Part shown: positions 13,106 to 23,239 of the stretch, one piece after another
How positions within the stretch are numbered: position 1 is the first letter of the stretch
How the letters are laid out: each line of letters begins with the position of its first letter
Assembly (NCBI GenBank): GCA_013339765.2
Contig: JABSTR010001710.1
Coordinates: 1 to 64,000, forward strand
Length of the DNA: 64,000 bases
Direction: 5' to 3'
From: Haemaphysalis longicornis
Lineage: Eukaryota; Arthropoda; Arachnida; Ixodida; Ixodidae
The notes under the pieces: model-generated
Told to the model about the DNA's origin: nothing
Seen by the model: the letters and a program-made list of their open reading frames with translations, nothing else
Database searches by the model: none
Translations under genes and position numbers: made by a program

Positions 13106-14000
13106 CAGGGTGTCCCAGCTATGATGCACCAAGATTTAAAAAAAGACAACTTGCGTAACTCAAAGAAAACCTAGTGCGTAATGGTTGCAGTACTGTGAAG
13201 AACGGAGAGTAATTTTTTCGTTAATGAGGCATAATTATTTATTTGTAATTAATTATCTAACTCGAGAAATACTGTCCTAATGACTAAAGTGTCAATGAGG
13301 CACTTGTAGGTAACCACGAGGGGCACCTAACTGCGCTATTTTCAGCGAGGAACTAATTGTGTACTCAATAATTTTAACTGATTACGGAAACCCGCGAAAT
13401 ATGAAAAATACCACGTGACGACGCTTAGGTGCGCATTGTAAAGCAGCGTCCCCAAACAAAGCTGATTGAAAGCAACTGCTTCGCGTGTTACCCGCCCGAA
13501 GAGACTGCACATCACCTTGATATTAGCATGCATGGAAGGAGCAGCAGCAGCTGGATTCGCGGGACACGTGTGCAGATACGGAACAAACTCGGTGGCGATT
13601 TCTTCTTTCTTTCTTTTGTCTATTTCATTCTGGGTAATTCAGAGGCCACCTGTTTGAGGGCGTGGCTTTAAGGTGCGCGCGGAGGCGCCGTCACGTGGTA
13701 TTTTTCATATTTTGCGGATTTCCTTTATGAGTCAAAAGAAATGTGTACGCAATTAGTTCATCGCTGAAAATACCGCAGTTAGATGCCCCTCATGGTTACC
13801 TTTAAGTACCTCATTGACACTTTAGTGATTAGGAAAGTATTTCTCGAGTTATATAATTAATTATAATTAATTAATTTTCATTATGAAAAAAAATACTGTC
13901 CGCTTCTTCACAGTACTGCAAACATTATGCACCTCGTTTCTTTCGAGTTACGACTTTACTCTTTTTTTTAATCTTGGTGCATGATAGCTCGGACACCCTG
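13106..14000. mobile_element. Long-inverted-repeat (foldback-type) MITE, TA target
   Basis: The left end CAGGGTGTCCCAGCTATGA and the reverse complement of the right end (CAGGGTGTCCGAGCTATCA) match, and the match continues inward for about 315 bp: arms 13106-13425 and 13685-14000, with landmarks such as CACCAAGATT, AACTCGAGAAATA, GTCAATGAGG and CACGTG mirrored. The ~260-bp centre is unmatched and has no transposase-like frame. A TA dinucleotide flanks each side (13104-13105 and 14001-14002), consistent with Tc1/mariner-type TA insertion. The element is non-autonomous. Its left TA is also the last two bases of the SINE target duplication at 13095-13105, so it inserted after the SINE. Confidence 0.85.
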
Positions 14001-14002
14001 TA

Positions 14003-14198
14003 TATACAGTAGCGCGGCAATTATAGAAAATGTTGGGTTGCCTCAAATATTATCTCAAAAGGTCACTACTGTGAGGCTTGATTTGGCTCAAACAGATTTT
14101 CGAGACGTCCAGCTTGCGTTTTGTTGGTTGTACGAATGGTTATTAAGAGGTTTGATGTATTCTACACTTCATTGGTGATAGGATATTGCCGCGAACCA
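14003..14198. other. Spacer between MITE and Gypsy-A 5' LTR
   Basis: About 200 bp with only a short open frame and no recognisable motif. No matching 4-5 bp duplication could be identified between the base just before 14199 and the base after the 3' LTR at 24798. Confidence 0.4.
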
Positions 14199-14407
14199 TA
14201 TATAGGTTTGTTTATTTATTGGTTGTTTGGATGATCGGGCCACGCCAGGCTGTGTTATCTGCGTTCCACACGAAGCACGTCTTTCATTCTTTACTTTATT
14301 GCCGCACGGGCTATCACATTCAAATAAGCAGACTGTTTCGCCCTAACGTCACTAGCTCAGAATAATCTTCTATGATCTACAATGTTCTGGATGTGAATCG
14401 ACAGTTC
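14199..14407 (+). repeat. Gypsy-A 5' LTR, left part (U3)
   Basis: This aligns base for base with the first half of the 3' LTR at 24389-24798. Shared blocks include GTTTATTTATT, CGGGCCACGCC, GGCTATCACATTCA, CAGAATAATCTTCT and AATCGACRGTTC. Many scattered substitutions separate the two LTRs, indicating an old insertion. The LTR is interrupted after 14407 by the foldback element and resumes at 19082. The two parts together give about 410 bp, the length of the intact 3' LTR. Confidence 0.85.
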
Positions 14408-14429
14408 TACAGGATTTACCGCTCAATAT

Positions 14430-14525
14430 TATTCAAACGCCAGTGAATATAATCTCAGCGACAGTGAATATAATCCAAGCGCCGACCGATATATTCCAGG
14501 CGCCAACCAATATTATCCAGTACCC
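14430..14525. repeat. Subterminal ~20-bp minisatellite, left arm of foldback
   Basis: Four imperfect copies of a unit like GCGCCAGTGAATATAATCCA follow the left terminus. The mirror set lies at about 18985-19065 in the right arm. Such subterminal repeats in DNA transposons often serve as transposase binding sites; here that is an inference. Confidence 0.7.
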
Positions 14526-15104
14526 ACGCAGTCACACCACATGACAGCGCTTTGTAATTTAGTTGGCAACAAATACCATCCGGGCGCAGTGCATTTACAT
14601 CCAAGTTAGATGAAGTAGGTTATTCTACCAGTTTAACCAGAAGACCAAGAACTGCGCAATAAAACAGTCACGCGCAATAAAAGTCACTCTCGCCTAATTA
14701 CTAAGTGAATACGAGGATGGTGTGATGGGTATGAGTTATCGCATTTAAATTGCTCGCTTATTCGAAATTTTAGGGAAAACTGTCACAATGCCTAACTCTC
14801 GAAACACAATACGGGCACGAACGTAGACAGACAGGTGCAGCTGCTGGCGCCGTTCAACAGCGCTTGCCGCGGTAGAAAATTGCAAAAATAGTCGGGACAT
14901 GCCCTGGAGTGTAGCTGTGGAGAACACGTGTTTCAGTGTTGTTTAAAGGTGCAACCTCTCGTTACTGTGATGATGTTAGTCATACAAAACTCACTTTTTC
15001 GACAGAAATTAGGTCCGGGCTACACGCATTCGGTTTAATTATTTACCTAATATAGGCACCTAATTGAATATTCGTTATTCATTGATTTGGATAAAAGTCA
15101 AATT

Positions 15105-16750
15105 GATATAACCGAAGCTTGTGAGGTACCAAATAATTGTTCTCGATAAGGGGAATGACGTGGGAGAAATAAAAAATTGCTTCGTGCATATAGTCGTGAG
15201 ACATAGATTGGGTTAAATGTCAGAGTAATGCCACAAGGGCTTGTGAGGTATCAAATTAGGCGTCTCGGTAAGTGGTACAACGAGGGACAAATAAAAAATA
15301 GCTTCCCGGTTGTAGTCATGAGAGAGTCACGTGATCCCTAGATTGGGTTAAAAGACAAAGTGATGGCACTAGGGCTTGTGAGGTATCAAATGAAAGGTCT
15401 CGATGAGAGGAATCCCGTAAGAAAATTAAAAATTCCTTCCTGGCTAAAGTCATGATAATAGTCACGTGAGTCATAGATTGGGTTAAAATGTCACTATGGC
15501 TTATGAAGTATCAAATTAAGTGGCTCGATGAACGCAATCACGTAGTACAAATTAAAAATTGCTTCCTGTCATGAGATAGTCATGGGATAGTTGCGTGCTC
15601 ACAAAGAAGTTAAAAGTCAATGTGATGTAAATAGGGCTTGTGAGGTACAAAATTAAAGGTCTCGATGAAGGGAAGTACGTGGGACAATTTAAAATTTCTT
15701 CTTATTTATAGTAATGATTACATTCACGTGATTCCCAAAATGGGTTAATATTCAAAGTGACGCCACTAGGGCTTGTGAGGCATCAAATTAAAAGTCTCGA
15801 TGAGGGGAATCACGTTGTACAAATAAAAAATCTCGTCCTGGTTATAGTCATGAGATAGTCACGTGAGTCATACGTTGGGATAAAAGTTAACTTGATGTCT
15901 CTAGGGCTTGTGAGGTATGAAATTAAAGGTCTCGATGAGGAGAATCGCGTGGGACAATTTCGAAACTTCTTACTGGATATAGTTATGGGATGATGGTCAC
16001 GTTAGTCAGAGATTATATTAAAAGTCAATGTAAGGCATCTAGGGCTTCTGGGGTATTAAAATAAAAGTCTCGATAAGAGGAATCACGTGGCACGAGTTAA
16101 AAATTGCTTCCTGGTTATAGTCATGAGATTTTCACGTGGGTCAGGTTAGGTTAATAGTGAACTTGATGTTTCTAGGGCTTGTGAGGTATCAAATAAAGGC
16201 CTCGATGAGGACAATTGTGTGGGACAATTTAAAAATTCCTTCCTGGTTACACTCGTGAGATCGTCATGTGAGTGATAAATTATGTTAAAAGTCAATATGA
16301 TGGCACTAGTACCTGTGAGGTATCAAAATAAAGGTTTCGATGAGGGGAATCGCGCAGGACAAATTAAAAATGGCTTCCCCGTTATAGCCATGAGATAGTC
16401 ACGTGTCTAAAATTATGTCAAAAGTAAATGTGATGCCACTAGGGCTTGCGACGTAACAAATCAAAGGTTCCGATGAGGGGAATCACTTGGGACAATTTAA
16501 ACATTGCTTCCTTGTTATAGTCATCACATGGTCTTGTGTGTCAGAGATTGGGTTAAAAGTCAAAGTGATGCCACTAGGGTTTTTTAGGTATCAAATTGAA
16601 GGTCGCGATGAGGGGAAACACTTCGAACACATTAAAATTGCTTCCTGGTTATAGTCGTGAGATAGTTATGCGTGTCATAAATTGGGTTATATGTCAAAAT
16701 GATGCCGCTAGGGCTTGTGAGGTATAAATAATGTCTCGATGAGAATAACG
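15105..16750. repeat. Tandem array, ~134-bp unit, left arm of foldback
   Basis: The motif AGGGCTTGTGAGGTATCAAA recurs with variants near 15115, 15239, 15372, 15495, 15629, 15767, 15901, 16040, 16172, 16309, 16440, 16577 and 16710. Spacings are mostly 131-138 bp, giving about 13 copies. Each unit runs through GTCTCGATGAGGGGAATCACGT, GGGACAA, TTAAAAATTGCTTCCTGG, TATAGTCATGAGATAGTC, ACGTGAGTCA and GGGTTAAAAGTCAA. Many units contain CACGTG. Copies are diverged by substitutions and small indels, so the array is not recent. Confidence 0.9.
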
Positions 16751-16794
16751 TGGGACAAAATAAATATTGCTGCCTGTTAACTCCGATCGGTTTG

Positions 16795-16827
16795 GTACAC
16801 TTCATGACAAACTGTCATGAAGAGTAC
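16795..16827. repeat. Central palindrome of the foldback element
   Basis: GTACACTTCATGACA, a three-base spacer AAC, and TGTCATGAAGAGTAC form a 15-bp stem with one mismatch. It sits at the symmetry axis between the left (plus-reading) and right (minus-reading) arrays. It is the loop region of a potential 2.3-kb hairpin. Confidence 0.85.
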
Positions 16828-16849
16828 GCATAACTATCTCACGACCATA

Positions 16850-18425
16850 ACCATGAAGCAATTTTTAATGTGTTCTAAGTCTTTCCCCTTATCGCGACCT
16901 TCAATTTTATACCTAAAAGCCTTAGTGGCATCACTTTGACTTTTAACCCAATTTGTGAATCACGTGACTATCTCATGAATATAACCAGGAAGCACTTTTT
17001 AAATTGTCCCACATCATTACCGTCATCGAGACCTATAATTTTATACCTAAAAGCCCTACTGGCATCACATTGAATTTTAACATAATCTTTGACTCACGTG
17101 ACCATCTCATGGCTATAACGAGAAAGCAATTTTCAATTTGTCGCGTGCGATTCTCCTCATCGAGACCTTCATTTTGATACCCCACAAGACCTATTGGGCT
17201 TGCTTTAACGTGATTCACTTTTAATGTAATTCATTACTCACGTGATGATATCATAACTATAACCAGGAAGTAATTTTAAATTGTCCCACGCGATTCTGCT
17301 GATCGAGACCTTTCATTTGATACCTCACAAGCCCTAGCGACATTAATTTCACTTTTAACCCAATCTGGCTCAAGTGACTATCTAATGAATATAACCAGGA
17401 AGCAATTTTTAATTTGTCCCATGTGACTCCCCTCATCGAGACCTTTATGTGGATACCTCACAAGCCCTAGTGGCGTCACATTGACATTTAAACCAATATA
17501 TCACTCACGTAACTACCTCATGACTACAACCGGGAAGCAATTTCTAATTTTGCGCCACATGATTCCTCTCATTAAGACCTTTATTTTGGTACCCCACAAG
17601 CCCTCGAGACCTCACATTGACTTTTAATGTAATCTATGACTCACGTGACCATCTCATGACTATAGCCAGGAAGAATTTTAAATTGTCCAACGCGAGTCTC
17701 CTCACCGAGACATTTAATTTGATACCTCACAAGCCCCAGCGGCATCAGGTTGACTTTCAACCCAATCTTTGACTCACATGACTATCTCATGACTGTAACC
17801 AGGAAGAAATTTTTAATGTCTCACGTGACTACCCTCATAGAGACTTTTAATTTGATACCACAAAAGCCCTTGTGGCTTCACATTGACTTTTGACCCAATT
17901 TGTGAATCACGTGACTCTCATCACTTTACAGGGAAGCAATTTTTAATTTGTACTTCGTGATTCATCTCATCAGGTGCTTTAATTTGATACGTCATAAGCC
18001 ATAGTGACATATTTTTGACTTTTTACCCAATGTATGAGTCACGTGACTATTATCATGACTTTAACCAGGAAGAACTTTTTAACTTTCTCATGGAGTTCCT
18101 CTCATCAAAACCTTTGATTTGATACCTCACAAGCATAGTGCCATCACTTTGACATTTAATACAATCTAGAGCTCACGTGACTCTCTCATGACTACAACCG
18201 GGAAGTTATGTTTTATTTGTCCCTCGTGATACCACTTATCGAGAGATTCGATTTTATACCTCAGAAGCCCTTGTGGAATTATTCTGACATTTAACCCAAT
18301 CTATGACCCATGTGACTATCTCATGACTATGAGCAGTAAGCAATTTTTTATTTCTCCCACGTGATTCCCCTTATCGAGATCAATTATTCGGTACCTCACA
18401 AGCCCTGGTTACATCAATTTGACTT
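16850..18425. repeat. Tandem array, ~134-bp unit, right arm of foldback (inverted)
   Basis: The inverse of the left-arm unit is seen as TACCTCACAAGCCCTAGTGG and variants near 16910, 17045, 17178, 17321, 17454, 17591, 17725, 17857, 17988, 18124, 18257 and 18391, about 12 copies spaced 131-143 bp. TCACGTGAC, a perfect CACGTG core, recurs in most units. The array is opposite in orientation to the one at 15105-16750, so the two can pair over their whole length. Confidence 0.9.
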
Positions 18426-19081
18426 TTATCAGAATCAATGATAACAAATAATCAATTAAGTACCTATATTAGGCAATTTATTAAACCGAACGCGTGTCGC
18501 CCGGACCTAATTTCTGACAAAAAAAGTAAGTTTTGCATGACTAACATCATCACGGTACCGAGAGGTTGCCCCTTTAAACAACACTGAAACACGTGTTCTC
18601 CACAACTACACTCCCTTGCATGTCCCGGCCATTTTTGCGATTTTCTTCAGCGGGTGGCGCCGTTGAACGACGCCAGTAGCACCACCTTCGTGCCCGTATT
18701 GGGTGTCGAGAGTTAGTCATTGTGGCACTTTCGCCTAAAATTTCGAGTAATCGAGTGACTTAAATGCGGTAATTCATACCCATAACACCATTCTCGTATT
18801 CACTATAGTAATTGTGCGAGAGTGCTGGATAGCCACGTGACTGTTTCATTGCGCAGTTTTTAGGTCGTCTGGTTAAACTGGTCACGTAACTTAGTTCATC
18901 TAACTTGGATGAAAATGCACTGCGCCCGGATGGTGTTGGTTGCCAACTAAATTACAAAGCGCTTTCATGTGTTGTGCACTGTGTGAGTCCTGGGTTATAT
19001 AGGTTGGCACCTGGGTTATTTTCACTGGCGCTGGGATTATATTAACTGGTGTTTGGATTATAATGAGCGGGAAATTCTGTA

Positions 19082-19280
19082 GGAACACTTGCGCCGAAAG
19101 ATAAAGCCTGCAGAGCAGACGCTGCGGCATTCGATTCGACGACACTCGCCCGTGCATGAAACTTTGTTGACCGCTGCTTCGCCGCCTCTGTATTCTTTTG
19201 AGTTTTTAGGGGAGCACAAGTTCGCTCCAATAAAAGTGTTTCTCCTTCAAGACAACTGCGTCGTCCTTGGCTTCTTGACA
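19082..19280 (+). repeat. Gypsy-A 5' LTR, right part (R-U5)
   Basis: This matches 24600-24798 of the 3' LTR closely: ACTTGCGCCGAAAGATAA, GCCTGCAGAGCAGACGC, GACCGCTGCTTCGCCGCC and the polyadenylation signal in CCAATAAAA. It ends CTTGACA at 19280, in register with GTGACA at 24798. The next bases, TCTGGTGGAGGCGCGGGG, contain a TGG expected at the start of a tRNA primer-binding site (about 19283). I cannot assign the primer tRNA. Confidence 0.85.
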
Positions 19281-19289
19281 TCTGGTGGA

Positions 19290-20530
19290 GGCGCGGGGTA
19301 CTTAGTCTTTATGCTTTGTACGACATCTGGAAGCCGCCAAGCCAGTCCAACCACAGAAAGCCGCCGACTACAAGGATTGCTATCCAAGTTCAGTCTTCTG
19401 CCAAAAGGGCGCAAGTGAAGGAACGCTGCAACCAACTCCGCGGTGCAAGAAACAACGTCGCCCATCGTCCTGCACCAGCCCCGAGAACCGCCATCGTTCC
19501 GGGGAGTTCTGCTGAAGACCCCGAAGAATGGTTGGAGAAACAGGAGCGCGTCCGCATCTTGAATGGGTGGGACGACGAAGACACGTTCCGGCAAGTCTTC
19601 TTTTACTTAGAAGATGCTGCTCAAACGCTGTTCGAGAACCATGAGAGCTCTTAGTCCGACTGGACTCAATTCTGAAGGGAGTTCCTTAAGACCTTCACTA
19701 CCGTGGTCCCAAAAAAGCGAGCTGCGCTTTTGCTTGAAACTCGAACGCAGCACATCAACGAAGGGGTCATGATCTTCGTTGAGGAGATCAAGCGATGTTT
19801 TCACCATGCGGAACCCGAAACGACAAGAAAAAAGAAGCTCAGGTTTCTAATGCGAGGAGTAAAGGAGGAGCTTTTTGCTTGTAAAGTCCGTAACCCGCCG
19901 AAGACGGTGGCGGAATTCGTGTCTGAAGCGGCTGCGATGGAGAAGACGCTAGAAATTCGGACGAGGCAGTACGACTGCCCTGTCGACACACTGTTCTCGG
20001 AGACCATTGGTTCCGCAGCTGTAGGCTCCGATACATTGCGCGAGATCATCCGAGTAGTGGTCAAGGAGGAGCTTCAGAAGCTTTTTCCAATGACGCCGCC
20101 ACCTCAAGTGGCTTCCCTGACTGACGTCATCCGAGAAGAGGTTCAACAGGCGCTTGAGACTTGTACGCCTTTAGAAGCACCCCGTCAGGCCCAAGCGATG
20201 ACTTACTCCGCAGCTCTTCGTCACCCCGCCGGCTCCAACCCGTCGTCAAGACCCGGAGCCGTACAGCAGTCCGATGCCGCCCGCCCGACGCCCTGTAGAC
20301 CAATACCAGACGCCAAGGAAGACCGGCGTGTGGCGAACGCCCAATAATCACACGCTGTGCTACCACTGCGGAGAGGCCGACCACATCTACCGTCGCTGCC
20401 TCAACAAGAGGCTCAGTTTGCGAGGGTTCTCCATGGACGCCAAACGCCCCCGATACGGCCAGCGCCCTGCTGAGATCGAAGAATACCTCTGCAACACCAA
20501 CCGAGGACCAGTCCGCTTGAACCGTTAACC
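19290..20530 (+). pseudogene. gag: Gypsy-A gag, broken
   Basis: The capsid-like region reads in one plus frame from about 19490, with the block DPEEWLEKQERVRILNGW typical of Ty3/gypsy Gag, through 20340. Two stop codons interrupt it between 19652 and 19680. After a frameshift near 20290-20340 a second frame carries the nucleocapsid zinc knuckle CYHCGEADHIYRRC at about 20360-20400, an intact CX2CX4HX4C motif. Gag would form the particle that packages the element RNA. Downstream comes protease, so the order is gag-pro-pol. The minus-strand frame of 237 codons over 20127-20840 is antisense to gag and is not a gene. Confidence 0.8.
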
Positions 20531-20899
20531 GTTGCCCTACCCATATCATCACCAAACCGCCGCCGCACTGCTGATTTCTCACGTGGATGGTCGACCAGCC
20601 CACGCACGGGAAACTAAAAGCAGAAACGTCGGGAGGTAAAGTTGCACAACGGCGGAAAAATAAAAACCTTCCAAAGGTGCACCGACTCGCTGAAGACCAT
20701 GATTCATGACGTGACCCGACCCCGACGACCGAATCTAACCCTGACGTGACTCCAGACCACCACGACAGCAAAATGGCGCGGCGTGTACCCGACATGACCG
20801 AACCTGCCGATGAAAATACAACGAAGACCACGATACACACTGCCCGAATGTCAAACGCAGAAGCCGAGATAATAGGCCACGACTCACCCGGAACTCGAA

Positions 20900-21330
20900 G
20901 AAGGCAGCGTCCGACGTTCAGCTGTCCATCGACGGCTTTGAAGTAGTCGCCCTGCTAGATCCGGGAGACGACTACTCAGTCATGAGCGGACCTTTTAGTC
21001 TAACCTGAAGAAAGTTATGAGCAGATGGGATGTTCGCATATTCGGACAGAAGGAGGCCACCTCGTGACGCCAAGTGGAGTGTGTACATGGCGCGTTCACA
21101 TAAACGACACAACGCACCCTGCGACGTTCGTCATTTTGCCTAACTGCTCCCGCGAAGTAATTTTTGGAATGGACTTTATGGCGTACAACGGTGCTATAAT
21201 TGATCTACAGACCAAGTCCATAACTTTTTCTTGCGATCACTCGACGATGACGGAACCGAACCCCGGACACCGTGCTGCTTTAAGGATCGCCGATGATCAT
21301 GTCACACTGCCACCCCCGCAAGCTTGATGA
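20900..21330 (+). pseudogene. pro: Gypsy-A aspartic protease, altered active site
   Basis: The frame starting at 20919 reads QLSIDGFEVVALLDPGDDYS. The catalytic D-T/S-G-A/S of retroelement proteases appears here as DPGD, so the threonine/serine and the following small residue are lost. A stop follows at about 21007. The C-terminal half is in another frame (21025-21327), with the conserved EVIFGMDFM block at about 21150-21180 and GAIIDL just after. The protease would have released Gag and Pol products; this copy cannot. Confidence 0.7.
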
Positions 21331-21719
21331 TCACCGTCTACAGTGAAGATGCTGTTCCTGACGTCGACGCTATCGTAGAGAGTTACCAAAGGTTGCTCTT
21401 TGCAAGAGGCATTGCGCGCTTTACGAAACCCCAATCCGAAGTTTTGTTCACTAATTTCAGCGAGGAATACCAGCATTTAAACAGGGGCGCTGCAATTGCG
21501 TTCCTCGAAGAAACGCAAGACGCAAGTGAAGTGATCGCGGTTGCCGACTTTGAACGCGCATCCGAAGATATGTTCAAGCATCCGAATCTCTTTGACGTGA
21601 ATCCGGCGTTACCGCAAGAAGAACGGAAGAAATTATTCGATTTGCTGCATCACGTCAGAGAGTGTCATTCGTCGAACTAAACACTACGTCAGACACCTCT
21701 ACCGAAGCACAGAATATTA

Positions 21720-22990
21720 ACCGAACATGGAGCCCGACCTAACCGACAGTCACCGTACCGCGTCTCTTCACACGAGCGGGAAGCCATCAGGACTAAAGTC
21801 GACGACATGCTCAGCGACGACATTATACAGCCATCGAAAATCCCTGGGGTTTCGCTGGTCGTACTAGTGAAAAAAAAGACGGCACAATAAGGTTTTCTGT
21901 TTACTAGCGGCGGCTGAACGAAATCACCAAAATGGACGTGTACACTCTCCCCCTAATCGACGACACCATGAACCACCTCTGCCACGCGAAGTACTTCTTA
22001 TCGATGGATCTGAAGACCGGCTACTGGCAAATTGAATTGTACGAGAGAGACCGAGAGAAGACTGCATATATAACCCCGGACGGCCTGTACAGAGTTCAAG
22101 GTGATGCCGTTCGGCTTTGCACGGCGCCAGCATCGTTTGAAGAAATCATGGACACGGTGCTAGCTGGCCTGAAGTGGCACACCTGCCTCGTATACCTCGA
22201 CGATGTTGTGGTATTCACCCGGACTTTCGACGAACACCCTTGCAAGGTTGCAGTCTGTACTCGAGGCAATCCGTACGTTGGGGTTAACCATGAAGCCTGA
22301 AAAGTGCCGCCTCGCGTACGAGGAACTCAAGTTTTTTGGCCATGTCGTCAACGCCGCGGGAGTCTGGCCTGACCCGATGAGAACGTCTGCCATTGCGAAC
22401 TTCCCAAAACCGAAATATTAAAAGGGCGTGTGGAGATTTCTCTGACTATGCGCATACTACAAGCGCTTGGTTGCAAACGTCGCCCGCATTGCAGAGCCAC
22501 TCACCCGCTTGCCGAAAGATAACACCCCTTTCAGCTAGGAAAATGCCCAAAAAGCAGTCTTCTGCGAGCTGCAACAATGCCTGCAAAGCCCGTCTGTGCT
22601 CGCGCATTTCGACGGAAACGCCGAAACGGAAATGCACACTGACGCCAGTGATATAGGCTTGGGTGCCGTCCTCGTACGAAAGCAAAGAGGGTGCGAGAAA
22701 AAAAATAGCCTATGCCAGACATGGTCTGTCCAAAGAAAAAAAAACCTACTCAGCCTCTGAGAAAGAGTGCCTCGCGGTTATATGGGGCATTCCAAAATTC
22801 GGCCATGCGTGTACGGAAGACCATTCAAGGTTGTGACAGACTACCATGCGCTGTGTTGACAATATGAAGGACTCCTCTGGCTGTCTTGGTAGGTGGAGCG
22901 TGCGCCTACGAAAATTCGAGGTTACAGTAGTCCATAAATCCGCGAGTAACCACTCCGACGCCGACTGCCTGCCCAGTGCCACCGATGACC
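21720..22990 (+). pseudogene. pol: Gypsy-A reverse transcriptase and RNase H, broken
   Basis: RT blocks appear in order: the VVLVKKKDGTIRF-like strand near 21860-21895, RRLNEI after an in-frame TAG near 21903, FLSMDLKTGYWQI at about 21995-22035 (first catalytic Asp), and VYLDDVVVF at about 22189-22215 with the YLDD catalytic pair intact. After a frameshift near 22225-22250 comes LGLTMKPEKC and FFGHVVNAAG (connection region). RNase H starts with HTDASDIGLGAVL at about 22634-22675, including its catalytic Asp. Beyond 22690 the frame breaks repeatedly; VHKSASNHSDADCLP at about 22930-22975 corresponds to the end of RNase H. The family is Ty3/gypsy (Metaviridae). Confidence 0.85.
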
Positions 22991-23239
22991 CACCACCACA
23001 AGACTCTGATGAAGACAGCGCGTTCTTCCAAGTCGTGACTGAGAGCGACCTGGACGCCCAGCAGCGTGCCGACCCGGATCTACGGGTCATGATCTACTAC
23101 TTCCAAGGACGCAACGTCGCCATGCTAAGGGCCTTCAAACGCAGCTTACCTGCATTAAGCATGGAAAACTCCGTGCTCATGAAGAAGAATTTCAGCCCAG
23201 GAACTAGAGCGAATGATCTTCTTGTCATCCCGGCAGATC

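Larger units (their letters stand above)
14410..19079. mobile_element. 4.67-kb foldback DNA element inserted in the Gypsy-A LTR
   Basis: The termini are inverted repeats, CAGGATTTACCGCTC on the left and CAGAATTTCCCGCTC on the right (read inward), 13 of 15 matching. TA is present on both sides (14408-14409 and 19080-19081). Removing the element and one TA leaves an LTR that aligns without a gap to the 3' LTR copy, so the borders are direct. Everything inside is mirrored: a subterminal ~20-bp minisatellite, about 550 bp of unique arm sequence (for example CACGTGTTCTCCACA, GGCGCCGTT, TTAGGTCCGGGC and their complements), then 12-13 tandem ~134-bp units per arm, meeting at a 33-bp palindrome at 16795-16827. 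No open frame resembles a transposase; the longest frames are below 90 codons. It would need a transposase in trans. The layout recalls Drosophila Foldback elements, but the TA target does not match their 9-bp duplication. Confidence 0.85.

Noticed and set aside
15105..18425. Regular repeats with a constant period, superficially like a CRISPR array
   Set aside because: The repeats are contiguous ~134-bp units without unique spacers, they reverse orientation at the centre, and the setting is a eukaryotic transposon.
20127..20840. 237-codon minus-strand frame
   Set aside because: It overlaps the Gypsy-A gag and nucleocapsid region antisense and has no domain of its own.
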